NCBI GenBank assembly: GCA_036502085.1
Contig: DASXZD010000023.1
Span: 1 to 64,000, forward strand
Origin: PALSA-505 sp036502085
Lineage (GTDB): Bacteria > Actinomycetota > Actinomycetes > Streptosporangiales > Streptosporangiaceae
DNA length: 64,000 nucleotides
Reading direction: 5' to 3'
How positions within the stretch are numbered: position 1 is the first letter of the stretch; each line of letters opens with the position of its first letter. Below the pieces are notes generated by a model. That model saw only the letters and a list, made by a program, of their open reading frames with translations, did not search any database and was not told the DNA's origin. Positions 45,201 to 52,897 of the stretch are shown one piece after another. The translations under genes were made by a program, and so were the position numbers.

Positions 45201-45431
45201 GCGGTCGGCACGGTAGGCTCGCAGGGCGATCAGCGCGTCGTGGTGTGGTCATCGCGGGACGGCGCCGCCTGGCGCGCCCGCGAGCCGCCCGGCGCCGGCC
45301 TCAGCGGCCCGGGCACGCAGGCCATCACGGCCCTGACCGCGTGGAAGTCCGCCCTGATCGGCGCCGGGTTCACCGCCACCGCCGCGGGCGAGCAGCCCAC
45401 GCTGTGGAAGGCCACCGCGGGCTCGGGCTAA
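42297..45431 (+). CDS. Large membrane-anchored extracellular Asp-box (beta-propeller-like) protein
   Basis: 1044 residues from ATG at 42297. Residues 1-245 are a disordered cytoplasmic head, first Pro/Gly/Asp-rich, then Tyr/Gly-rich (YGYGPGYGDPDGGGGYGYA). One membrane helix lies at about 250-273 (WLAALAVIVVLALVIAGFLL). The ~770-residue exterior holds at least nine Asp-box-like turns: VDGGHSW, SPDGKTW, SPNGLSW, SNQGASW, STDGTSW, SSDGSSW, SPDGSSW, SPDGKQW and SRDGAAW. These mark blades of BNR-type propellers. No catalytic signature seen. A surface binding or sensing role is inferred. Confidence 0.8.
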   Translation: MANTTGNSEGSEASPPAQPGSAHPDDSAQPGSVQPGDEGYEYTGSYGYGPGYGDPDGGGGYGYAYAAGYGDADEHAAAGQAAGIEPGDQPGSQPGDPAAVSYRPLPPVVGATPALKGYPGGPGLDLPENGLAGRDSRNLRAPSAWQLAQRAWLESGVEWQRPAAGAQPAEAEWDRLRSAPSRGPHAPRGPGGQAIGQTITSSPGRVSGKALLSGKSRPLGTSQLPGKSQPTGRSWRPGLASGGALHVRRGVWLAALAVIVVLALVIAGFLLFGGGGKSAGSAAVTQYPPARPAGPAFSTDPAQQGRGIFQSISSVAASSGTVVAVGSEAGEWVPRAQFVVSVDGGHSWRLAPVLAARGKVASPAYVPKLIAGGPALPGGQGGWLALGSGATWTSPDGKTWLLAAGTGIGPLQSGDHVVALARTGNGFIAAGENVPRTGSSSPVIWTSPNGLSWQRLAGGSLSLAAPGGRVLRLTALAAHHSNVIIQGVIATAPHGRGKHRVPAGLTEGVWQSSNQGASWAPASIPVGTGADPAIDGVAATGSGFVVIRPGGSKKTGPDAVAYTSTDGTSWSRAGAITAAKEDNLRVTAVSGSDQGAVVSALTSNGTKVAYLSSDGSSWQGVASLGGAGQTLAGLTVTTGGTVVAAGASVSGPEGQQPYLVTARPAGAASAVSFAGIKGATGPALAVNGIAAAGRQQVAVGSANGFPAAWSSARAGHWTRANSAALARSGLSALNDVISGPAGWLAVGGVISAAPAHPIVVTSPDGSSWQAADGQSAFAGPGVSVYQAAAGRAGYVIVGTQVTPAHTVKKTTFVHGHKKVTSHFFAARTVAAAWWSTGLASWSRAGDAGAGDLDGPGVRQMFGVTAGGGGFVGAGTVNGAPAVWTSPDGKQWQLTGLRVPNGASSAVLTRVAAVGNAIVATGTQTTPGGSLPFAEYSSDGGTVWQQATLSAPGGTASVTGLTAAGRGFTAVGTVGSQGDQRVVVWSSRDGAAWRAREPPGAGLSGPGTQAITALTAWKSALIGAGFTATAAGEQPTLWKATAGSG

Positions 45432-45441
45432 GCCGGCTGCC

Positions 45442-46242
45442 TCAGCCGAAGACGTCCCGCCGCCGGTTGTCCAGGCACGGCAGCTCGGCCCTGACCCTGG
45501 CGGTCAGCGCGGTGTCCACATCGCCGACGGCCACTAGCGGATGCGGCCCCAGGTCCAGCCTGGTCACGCCCATCGGATCGACCAGCAGGCTGCGGCCGAC
45601 GCCGGTCGGTGCCCGGGTGAGCGGCTCGTCCGGATCGGGCACCTGGCCCGCCGCCGCGACCCACACGGTGTTCTCGATGGCGCGCGCCCGGACCAGGGTG
45701 ACCCAGTGCTCCTCCTTGAACAGCCCGGTCGCCCAGGCGGCCGGGATCACGAGCAGCTCAGCGCCGCGATCGACCAGCGTGCGGGCCAGCTCGGGAAACC
45801 GCACGTCATAGCAAGTCAGGATGCCTACTCGTAGCCCGGCGAGGTCCACCACGACCGGCTCGCTGCCCGGCGCGACCAGATCGGACTCGCGCTGCCCGAA
45901 CGCGTCGAACACGTGTATCTTGCGGTACGCCGCGACGCGCTGCCCGGCCGCGTCGATGGCGACCGCGGTGTTGTGCACGCGGCCGTCCGGCGCGGGCTCG
46001 AACGTGCCCACGACCACCGCGATCCCGACCTGGCCGGCCGTCTCCGCGATTTCTTTTCCGAACGCGCCTTCCGGCGGCTCCGCGATCGACCGCAAGTCGC
46101 TGCCGAATCTGGCCTGGGTCCCCTCCGGGAACACGGCAAGATCGGCCCGCTGGCCCGCCGCCTCGAAAAGCGCGGCCCGTACCCGGTCCAGATTGACGGC
46201 GGGATCGGTGCTGACCGGGATCTGGCAGAGCGCGACACGCAT
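45442..46242 (-). CDS. Carbon-nitrogen hydrolase (nitrilase superfamily, Nit-like amidase)
   Basis: 266 residues. Catalytic triad Glu (FPEGT), Lys (YRKIHVFD) and Cys (TCYDVRFPE) are all visible. The YRKIHxFD and RFPELAR context resembles the Nit1/Nit2 omega-amidase or deaminated-glutathione amidase branch. Substrate not certain. Neighbour of a KAT/DapC-type aminotransferase transcribed divergently 61 bp away; omega-amidase and such transaminases work in the same pathway in other organisms. Confidence 0.88.
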   Translation of the reverse strand: MRVALCQIPVSTDPAVNLDRVRAALFEAAGQRADLAVFPEGTQARFGSDLRSIAEPPEGAFGKEIAETAGQVGIAVVVGTFEPAPDGRVHNTAVAIDAAGQRVAAYRKIHVFDAFGQRESDLVAPGSEPVVVDLAGLRVGILTCYDVRFPELARTLVDRGAELLVIPAAWATGLFKEEHWVTLVRARAIENTVWVAAAGQVPDPDEPLTRAPTGVGRSLLVDPMGVTRLDLGPHPLVAVGDVDTALTARVRAELPCLDNRRRDVFG

Positions 46243-46303
46243 GCCGAAAGCGTAGCTGCCGGCCGGGGCGCGGCTCGCGGCGGCGGCATGATGTCATGGC
46301 ACC

Positions 46304-47464
46304 GTGAACCGACCGTTGCTGAACCGCAGGCTCGCCGGAATGGGCACCACGATCTTCGCCGAGATGTCGGCCCTCGCGGTCGAGACCGGCGCGGTCAACC
46401 TCGGCCAGGGCTTCCCCGACACTGACGGGCCGCGCGAGATCGCTCAGGCCGCCGCCGACGCCGTGCTGGCCGGCCGGGGCAACCAGTACCCGCCAGGCCC
46501 CGGCGTGCCCGAGCTGCGGCAGGCGGTCTGCTGGCACCAGAAGCACTGGTACGGGCTCGACTACGATCCCGCCACCGAGGTGCTGGTGACCGCGGGCGCG
46601 ACTGAGGCGGTCGCCGCGACGCTGCTCGCCCTGGTCGAGCCCGGCGACGAGGTGATCGCCCTGGAGCCGTACTACGACTCGTACGCGGCCTGCATCGCGA
46701 TGGCCGGCGGCGAGCGGGTCCCGGTCACGCTGCGGGCGCCCGACTTCCGGCCCGACCTGGACGCGCTGCGCGCGGCCGTGACGCCGCGCACCAGGCTCAT
46801 CCTGCTGAACACGCCGCATAACCCCACCGGGTGCGTGCTCACGCCTGCCGAGCTGGCCGCGGTCGCTGAGATCGCCCGCAGCCGCGACCTGCTCGTAGTG
46901 ACCGACGAGGTGTACGAGCACCTGGTGTTCGAGGGTGAGCACGTGCCGATCGCCTCCCTGCCGGGCATGCGCGAGCGCACCGTGACGATCAGCTCGGCCG
47001 GCAAGACGTTCTCGTTCACCGGCTGGAAGGTCGGCTGGGTGACGGGCACGCCCGAGCTCGTCACGGCGGTCCGCACCGCCAAGCAGTTCCTCACGTTCGT
47101 GGCCAGCGGCCCGTTCCAGTACGCGGTGGCGCAGGCGCTGCGGCTGCCCGACGCCTACTTCACCGGCCTGCGCGACGACCTGCGCCGCAAGCGCGATCTG
47201 CTCTGCGCCGGACTGGCCGACGCGGGCTTCGAGGTGTACCGGCCCGCCGGCACCTACTTCGTCACCACCGACATCCGCCCGTTCGGCGAGCATGACGGGG
47301 TGAAGTTCTGTCGCGAGCTGCCGCACCGCGCCGGGGTAGTCGCCGTGCCGAGCGGGGTCTTCTACGACGACAAGGACGCCGGCGGCAGCCAGGTCCGGTT
47401 CGCGTTCTGCAAGCGCACCGAGGTGCTGACCGAAGCGCTCGCCCGGCTGGCCCGGCTGCGGTAA
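46304..47464 (+). CDS. Class I/II PLP aminotransferase, DapC/kynurenine-transaminase-like
   Basis: 386 residues from GTG at 46304. Fold-type I: NLGQGFPDTDGP, QYPPGPGVPELRQAV, NTPHNPTGCV, VVTDEVYEHLVF and the PLP Lys in SSAGKTFSFTGWKVGW. Similar enzymes are annotated as N-succinyldiaminopimelate aminotransferase (Rv0858c type) or glutamine/kynurenine transaminase. Paired with an omega-amidase-like gene, so a glutamine transaminase-omega-amidase route is a reasonable alternative. Confidence 0.88.
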   Translation: MNRPLLNRRLAGMGTTIFAEMSALAVETGAVNLGQGFPDTDGPREIAQAAADAVLAGRGNQYPPGPGVPELRQAVCWHQKHWYGLDYDPATEVLVTAGATEAVAATLLALVEPGDEVIALEPYYDSYAACIAMAGGERVPVTLRAPDFRPDLDALRAAVTPRTRLILLNTPHNPTGCVLTPAELAAVAEIARSRDLLVVTDEVYEHLVFEGEHVPIASLPGMRERTVTISSAGKTFSFTGWKVGWVTGTPELVTAVRTAKQFLTFVASGPFQYAVAQALRLPDAYFTGLRDDLRRKRDLLCAGLADAGFEVYRPAGTYFVTTDIRPFGEHDGVKFCRELPHRAGVVAVPSGVFYDDKDAGGSQVRFAFCKRTEVLTEALARLARLR

Positions 47465-47476
47465 CCAGGCTCTGGG

Positions 47477-47692
47477 CTAGGCCTCGATCGGCTGGCCGGC
47501 CTCGTCCTCGAGGCTCAGCGCGGTCTTGGGGCACGACATGACCGCGTGCCGCACCTGATCGGCCAGCCCGGCGGGCACCCCGTCGGTCAGAATGAACAAG
47601 TTGTCGTCGTCATCGACCTCGAATACCTCCGGGACCAGGCCGGCGCACACGGCGTTTCCCTCGCACAGGTCATAGTCGACGCGTACCCTCAT
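47477..47692 (-). CDS. 3Fe-4S ferredoxin
   Basis: 71 residues from ATG at 47692. Cluster ligands C-EGNAV-C and the later CPKTAL, with acidic VFEVDDDDNLFI between, match the single [3Fe-4S] ferredoxins that feed cytochrome P450s in actinomycetes. No P450 gene is in the window, so its partner is elsewhere. Convergent with the aminotransferase gene, 12 bp apart. Confidence 0.9.
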   Translation of the reverse strand: MRVRVDYDLCEGNAVCAGLVPEVFEVDDDDNLFILTDGVPAGLADQVRHAVMSCPKTALSLEDEAGQPIEA

Positions 47693-47771
47693 CGTCTGGC
47701 TCCGATCATCGGTGGAGTAGAACACGTTACGCGAGACCCAGGCCATGCTGGCGGGAGGGGACACCGATCGG

Positions 47772-48404
47772 ATGGACGCCGAATTCCTCAAGGCCGCGCA
47801 GGCGGCCACCGGGTTCATGCCCGCCGCCGAAGGGCTCGCGCTGCACGAGACGGCCGCCGCCTACGCCCGGGTCGGGCCGGTCATGGAGATCGGCACCTAC
47901 TGCGGCAAGTCCACGATCTACCTGGCCGCGGCGGCCAGGGTGGCCGGGCAGTTCGTGATCACGGTGGATCACCACCACGGGTCGGAGGAGAACCAGCCGG
48001 GCTGGGAGTATCACGACCCGTCGCTGGTGGACCCGCGCAGCGGGCGGCTGGACACGCTGCCGCAGTTCAGATCCACGCTCGCCGCCTCGGGCCTGGAGGA
48101 TCAGGTGATCGCGATCGTCGGCCGGTCGGCCGACGTGGCGCGGCTCTGGCGCACCGAGCTGGGCATGCTGTTCATCGACGGCGGCCACACCGACGCCGCC
48201 GCGGTCGCCGACTACGAGGGCTGGGTCCCGCACCTGGCCCGCGGCGGGGCGCTCGCCATTCACGACGTGTTCCCCGATCCCGCGGACGGCGGCCAGGCCC
48301 CCTACCGGATCTACCGGCGGGCGCTGGCGTCTGGCGCGTTCACCGAGGTCCGCGTCGAAGGCTCCCTCCGCGTCCTAGAGCGCACCGCCCCCGGCCTCGG
48401 CTAG
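47772..48404 (+). CDS. Class I SAM-dependent methyltransferase (Methyltransf_24 type)
   Basis: 210 residues from ATG at 47772; ATG at 47745 would add nine. SAM-binding MEIGTYCGKSTIYLA, VITVDHHHGSEENQ and LFIDGGHTDAAAVADYEGWVPHLARGGALAIHDVF fit the O-methyltransferase-like Methyltransf_24 family, often found in glycan and natural-product clusters. It overlaps the convergent six-hairpin gene by 4 bp. Acceptor unknown. Confidence 0.86.
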   Translation: MDAEFLKAAQAATGFMPAAEGLALHETAAAYARVGPVMEIGTYCGKSTIYLAAAARVAGQFVITVDHHHGSEENQPGWEYHDPSLVDPRSGRLDTLPQFRSTLAASGLEDQVIAIVGRSADVARLWRTELGMLFIDGGHTDAAAVADYEGWVPHLARGGALAIHDVFPDPADGGQAPYRIYRRALASGAFTEVRVEGSLRVLERTAPGLG

Positions 48405-49513
48405 CAGCTCAGCGGGGTGCAGCCGCAGGCGGTGGGGTCGGGGGCGGCCTGGGCGGCGGCCGGGTTGGCGCCGGCGTCGCGGAAGAGGGCGGCGCCGGGG
48501 GTCGCGCCGGACAGGGCGTCTGCGGCGAGGATCATCGCCGCCGCTGTCCAGCTGCTCCGCTCGGCGGGGAAGTGCGCCCGGTTGGCGAACTGCCAGCCGG
48601 TCCAGTAGGCGCCGTCGGCGTGCCGCAGGTGCTGGATGGCCGTGAACAGCTTGACCGCCCGGTCACTGTCGCCGAGGGCTTCGAGCGCGATCACCAGCTC
48701 GCAGGTCTCCGCGCCGGTCGCCCACGGCTGGTCGCTGACGCAGCGCACGCCCACTCCGGGCTCGACGAACTCGTCCCAGCGGGCCGCCAGCCGCGCGTGC
48801 GCCGCGGCGCCCCTGACCGCCCCGCCGAGTATCGGGTAGTACCAGTCCATCGAGAACCGGCTCTTGTCGGCGAAGGCTTCGGGATGGCAGGCGATCACGT
48901 GCGCGAGCTGGCCGGCGGCGAGCTCCCATTCGGGTTGCGGCTCGCCGGCCTGCTTGGCCAGGGCCATCGCGCAGCGCAGGCTCTGGTGGATGCTGGAGCA
49001 GCCGGCCAGCAGGGCGAACGGTGCGGGGCGGCCGTCGGCGTCCCGCTTCCAGGCGAACTCGCCGCGGGGCACCCGCAGGCCGAGCACGAAGTCCATGGCC
49101 CGGCGCACCACCGGCCACATCGCCGCCGCGAACTGCTCGTCCCCGGTCACCTGCAGCTCGTGCCAGACGCCTACCGCAACGTACGCCACCTGGTTGCTCT
49201 CCGCGGCGGCGTCGGTGATCGCGGTGCCCTCGGTCTTGCGCGGCCAGGAGCCGTCCGGCCGCTGCGTCCTGACCAGCCAGTCGTAGGCCCGGCGGGCGGG
49301 CTCGGTCAGCCCGCAGACCGACAGCGCCATCGCGCACTCGACGTGATTCCACGCGTCGGCGTGCCCGTCCGGCCAGCCGATCGCACCGGTCGGCTGCTGC
49401 ATGGCAGCCACGCTGCGGCCGGTGGCCAGGATCTGCTGGGCGGTCGCCGCCCCTGGCACCGCGGGCAGCCGGGTGCGCCGGGTCGTGCACGCCAGGCCGT
49501 CAGACAGTGACAT
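48401..49513 (-). CDS. Six-hairpin (alpha/alpha) glycosidase- or prenyltransferase-like protein
   Basis: 370 residues from ATG at 49513 (AGAGGG upstream). Repeated helical hairpins with QQPTGAIGWPDGHADAWNHVECAMAL, WLVRTQRPDGSWPRK and GAYWTGWQFANRAHFPAERSSWTAAAMILA. Such proteins are often labelled prenyltransferase but sit in glycan clusters and look like (alpha/alpha)6 barrels. C-terminus is Cys-containing (CGCTPLSC). It overlaps the upstream methyltransferase stop by 14 bp, so it is part of the GT4-methyltransferase operon. Confidence 0.75.
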   Translation of the reverse strand: MSLSDGLACTTRRTRLPAVPGAATAQQILATGRSVAAMQQPTGAIGWPDGHADAWNHVECAMALSVCGLTEPARRAYDWLVRTQRPDGSWPRKTEGTAITDAAAESNQVAYVAVGVWHELQVTGDEQFAAAMWPVVRRAMDFVLGLRVPRGEFAWKRDADGRPAPFALLAGCSSIHQSLRCAMALAKQAGEPQPEWELAAGQLAHVIACHPEAFADKSRFSMDWYYPILGGAVRGAAAHARLAARWDEFVEPGVGVRCVSDQPWATGAETCELVIALEALGDSDRAVKLFTAIQHLRHADGAYWTGWQFANRAHFPAERSSWTAAAMILAADALSGATPGAALFRDAGANPAAAQAAPDPTACGCTPLSC

Positions 49514-50261
49514 GAGCCCTCTGCGGGTGGGCAAGCCTGGAACCGTTCGGAATCAATTTTCCTGAATAAATGACCAGGCTCTTGCCGATCAGCGGATTGA
49601 GCGCCCGGTCGGCGAGCCGGGTGACGGCCGGGTGCTTCATGATGTCCCAGACCAGCAGCTTGTGGTAGGCGCGGGCGAGCGGGTGCGCGTCGTCGTGCAC
49701 GCCGACGGCGCACTTGAGCCACCAGTACGGCGAGTGCAGGCCGTGCGCGTGGTGGTGCCCGGCCACGGCCAGGCCGGCCTGGGCCAGCTTGGCCTCCAGC
49801 TCGGCCCGGGTGTAGATGCGCACGTGCCCGCCGGGGGTGTTGTGGTAGTCCTCGGACAGCGCCCAGCAGATCCGCTCCGGCAACCAGGTCGGCACGGTGA
49901 CCGCGGCGACCCCGCCGGGCCGCAGCACGCGGGCGATCTCGCTCATCGCCTGCTGGTCGTCCGGTATGTGCTCGAGCACCTCGGCGGCGATCACCCGATC
50001 GAAGGAATCGTCGGGGAACGGCATCGCGGTGGCGTCGCCGCGCACGGCGCGCCCGGTGCCCTGCGGCGGCACCTCGCCGGCCTCGTGCATCACGGCGAAC
50101 ATGGCGGTCACCTGGGCCAGCTCGGCCACGTCCTGGTCCAGCGCGGTCACCTGCGCGCCGCGGCGCAGCGCCTCGAACGCGTGCCTGCCCGCGCCGCAGC
50201 CGAGGTCGAGCACAGCCATGCCCTCGGTCAGCTCCAGGCGGCCGAAGTCGACGGTCAGCAG
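49500..50261 (-). CDS. Class I SAM-dependent methyltransferase, probable CTG start
   Basis: 253 residues from CTG at 50261 (GAAGGGAG 7 nt upstream); the next codon is also CTG and overlaps the glycosyltransferase stop as CTGA. The only earlier in-frame start is GTG at 50324, which would place 22 unrelated residues inside the previous gene. Motif I VLDLGCGAGRHAFEALRRG, then RGDATAMPFPDDSFDRVIAAEVLEHIPD and RVLRPGGVAAVTVP. Probably modifies a glycan or lipid with its operon partners. Confidence 0.85.
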   Translation of the reverse strand: MLTVDFGRLELTEGMAVLDLGCGAGRHAFEALRRGAQVTALDQDVAELAQVTAMFAVMHEAGEVPPQGTGRAVRGDATAMPFPDDSFDRVIAAEVLEHIPDDQQAMSEIARVLRPGGVAAVTVPTWLPERICWALSEDYHNTPGGHVRIYTRAELEAKLAQAGLAVAGHHHAHGLHSPYWWLKCAVGVHDDAHPLARAYHKLLVWDIMKHPAVTRLADRALNPLIGKSLVIYSGKLIPNGSRLAHPQRAHVTV

Positions 50262-51643
50262 GGCCCGGCTCCCTTCATGGCGCCGCGGTACTGGGCGACC
50301 GTGGCGCGGGCCACCGCAGGCCACGCGAACCGCTCCTGCACCCGGCGCAGCGCGGCGTCGCCGAGCCTGGCCCGCTCGCCCGGCTGGTCGCAGAGCCGCC
50401 GCAGCACGGCGGCGAGCTCGTCGGCGTTGCCCGGCTCGACGAGCACGGCGGCGTCGCCGGTGACTTCGGGCAGCGCACCGGTCCTGGAGGCCACCAGCGG
50501 GGTTCCCGAGGCCATGTGCTCCACCGCGGGCAGCGAGAACCCTTCGTAGAGCGAGGGCACGACGGCGATCTCGGCGCTGGCCAGCAGCTCGGCCAGCTCG
50601 GTGTTGCTCATCCCGTGCTGGAACTGCACCCGGTCGCCGAGCCCGAGCTCGCCGACCAGCCGGTCGGTCGGGCCGCCGGCGGTGGGCTTACTGACCACGA
50701 CCAGGCGGCCCCGGGGGGCTCCGGCCGCACCGACGGTCCCGGCTGCGTCGGCGGCCTGGCCGTCGATCAGCAGACGGAATGCGCGCAGCAGCGTGGTCAC
50801 GCCCTTCATCGGCGAGTCCGCGCTGGCCACCGCCACGATCAGGCCCGGCGCCCGCGGGGCCGGCCGCGGGTGGAACAGCCTGGTATCCACGCCGAGCGGG
50901 ATCACCCGTACGTTCTCCGGCGCGGTCTTGAAGTCCTTGCAGATGTCCCGGCGGGAAGATTCGGAGACGGTCAGGATCGGGCCGGCCTGCGAGACCCGGT
51001 GCGCGACCCGGCCCTGCATCCGGACGAATCCGTACCAGCGGCGCTTGGACAGCCGGGCCAGGCCGCGCGCCTGCTCCAGCTCGATCCGCCGGTCCACGCT
51101 GATCGGGTGATGAATGCTGGTCACCAGGGGCAGGCCGAGGCGGGCGATGCCGAGCAGGCCGTAGCCGAGCACCTGGTTGTCGTGCACGACGTCGAAGTCG
51201 CCGCGGCGCGGGCGCAGGGCGCGCAGCGCCCGCAGGCTGAAGGTAAGCGGCTCGGGGAACGCCCCGGTCCACATGGCCGCGACCTCGAGCGCGTCGATCC
51301 AGTCGCGGTACTCGCGCAGCCCCGGCGTGCGGAACGGGTCATCGTCGCGGTACAGATCCAGGCTGGGGACTTCGGTGAGGATCGGGCCCGGCTCGAGCTC
51401 GGGATACGGCTGGCCGGAGAACACCTCGACGCTGTGGCCGAGCGCGGCCAGCTCGCGGCTGAGGTGCCGGACGTAGATGCCCTGGCCGCCGCAGTGCGGC
51501 TTGCTCCGGTAGGAGAGCATCGCGATCCGCAGCGGCCCGTCCGCGGGCGGTGCGGCATCGGGTGCCGGGGCGGATGCCGTGCCTGGCGTGGCTTGCGGCA
51601 CGGCTACGGTGGTCAGCGGCCGGGGGGCTCGCACAGTGGTCAC
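50255..51643 (-). CDS. GT4-family glycosyltransferase
   Basis: 462 residues from GTG at 51643 (AGAAGGGCG upstream). GT-B fold: acceptor domain PLRIAMLSYRSKPHCGGQGIYVRHLSRELAALGHSVEVFSG, then donor domain RVIPLGVDTRLFHP, ADSPMKGVTTLLRAF and EIAVVPSLYEGFSLPAVEHMASGTPLVAS, with the conserved EGFSLPAVE. Transfers a nucleotide-sugar unit, substrate unknown. First gene of a three-gene operon; divergent from the GMD-like gene. Confidence 0.92.
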   Translation of the reverse strand: MTTVRAPRPLTTVAVPQATPGTASAPAPDAAPPADGPLRIAMLSYRSKPHCGGQGIYVRHLSRELAALGHSVEVFSGQPYPELEPGPILTEVPSLDLYRDDDPFRTPGLREYRDWIDALEVAAMWTGAFPEPLTFSLRALRALRPRRGDFDVVHDNQVLGYGLLGIARLGLPLVTSIHHPISVDRRIELEQARGLARLSKRRWYGFVRMQGRVAHRVSQAGPILTVSESSRRDICKDFKTAPENVRVIPLGVDTRLFHPRPAPRAPGLIVAVASADSPMKGVTTLLRAFRLLIDGQAADAAGTVGAAGAPRGRLVVVSKPTAGGPTDRLVGELGLGDRVQFQHGMSNTELAELLASAEIAVVPSLYEGFSLPAVEHMASGTPLVASRTGALPEVTGDAAVLVEPGNADELAAVLRRLCDQPGERARLGDAALRRVQERFAWPAVARATVAQYRGAMKGAGPC

Positions 51644-51841
51644 GCAGGGTCGCCCTTCTTCTGCTCTTCTGCGATGCCTGAGGAACTGAGCTGATCGAGG
51701 CCTGCCTGCGTGACCTCCCAGGCAGCGAACATTACCACCGAGTACGGGCTGGCCTGCGGCGGCTGGGTAGGCTACCCGCAACGCTTTCGGCTTTCGCTTT
51801 TCGGCGTTCATGCAGCTTTTCGGGCAGGTAGGGAGGCACCG

Positions 51842-52876
51842 CTGACCGGGCGCGCTCTGATCACCGGAATTACCGGGCAGGACGGCTCCTACCTGGCCGA
51901 GCACCTGCTGGCGGCCGGTCATGAGGTCTGGGGCCTGGTCCGCGGGCAGTCCAACCCGCGGGTGCCGCGGGTCCGCGAGCTGCTGGCCGACGTCAAGCTG
52001 GTCCGCGGCGACCTGCTCGACCAGGGCAGCCTGATCTCGGCCGTCGAGCGGGCCCAGCCGGACGAGGTGTACAACCTGGCGGCGATCTCCTACGTGCCGA
52101 TGTCCTGGCAGCAGGCCGAGCTCACCGGCGAGGTCACCGGGCTCGGCGTGCTCCGGGTCCTCGAGGCGATCAGGGTGTGCAGCGGGATCAGCTCCTCGCG
52201 GACGCCGGGGCGCGGGCAGATCAGGTTCTACCAGGCGTCCTCGTCGGAGATGTTCGGCCAGGTGCGGGAGTCACCGCAGACCGAGGACACGCCCTTTCAC
52301 CCGCGCAGCCCGTACGGCGTGGCCAAGGCGTACGGGCACTTTCTCACCCAGAACTACCGCGAGTCATACGGCATGTACGCGGTGTCGGGGATCTTGTTCA
52401 ACCACGAGTCGCCGCGGCGCGGGACGGAGTTTGTCAGCCGCAAGGTGACGCTGGGCGCGGCCAAGATCAAGCTGGGCCTGGAGCGCCAGCTCAGGCTGGG
52501 CAACCTGTCGGCCAGCCGGGACTGGGGCTACGCGGGCGACTACGTGCGCGCGATGCAGCAGATGCTCGCTCGCGATGAGCCCGAAGACTACGTGGTCGGC
52601 ACCGGCATCATGCACACGGTGACCGAGCTCATCGAGCACGCCTTCGGTGCGGTGGGGCTGAACTGGCGCGATCACGTGGTCTGCGACGCGGCGTTCATCC
52701 GGCCAGCCGAGGTCGATCAGCTGTGCGCCGACGCGTCGAAGGCGCGGCAGAAGCTCGGCTGGGAGCCGAAGACCACGTTCGGCGAGCTGGTCACGATGAT
52801 GGTCGAGTCCGATCTGCGGCTGCTGTCGGCGCCCGGCGGGCACACGGACGACTCGCTGACGCCGGACGGCTGGTAG
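51842..52876 (+). CDS. GDP-mannose 4,6-dehydratase-like SDR, probable CTG start
   Basis: 344 residues from CTG at 51842 (GGGAGG 5 nt upstream), reading (M)TGRALITGITGQDGSYLAE, exactly where GMD proteins start; the first GTG (51710) would add 44 non-homologous residues. NAD(P)-binding GITGQDGSYL, EVYNLAAISYV, catalytic SSSEMFGQV...SPYGVAKAYGH (YxxxK) and the C-terminal QKLGWEPKTTFGELV. Makes GDP-4-keto-6-deoxymannose, a precursor of deoxysugars. Fits the glycosyltransferase next door. Confidence 0.9.
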   Translation: MTGRALITGITGQDGSYLAEHLLAAGHEVWGLVRGQSNPRVPRVRELLADVKLVRGDLLDQGSLISAVERAQPDEVYNLAAISYVPMSWQQAELTGEVTGLGVLRVLEAIRVCSGISSSRTPGRGQIRFYQASSSEMFGQVRESPQTEDTPFHPRSPYGVAKAYGHFLTQNYRESYGMYAVSGILFNHESPRRGTEFVSRKVTLGAAKIKLGLERQLRLGNLSASRDWGYAGDYVRAMQQMLARDEPEDYVVGTGIMHTVTELIEHAFGAVGLNWRDHVVCDAAFIRPAEVDQLCADASKARQKLGWEPKTTFGELVTMMVESDLRLLSAPGGHTDDSLTPDGW

Positions 52877-52897
52877 CTTCCCGGGGCGTCGCTGGGG

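Noticed and set aside
50261..50324. GTG at 50324 as the start of the methyltransferase
   Set aside because: It would add 21-22 residues lying within the glycosyltransferase coding region, without family resemblance; CTG with a ribosome site fits better.
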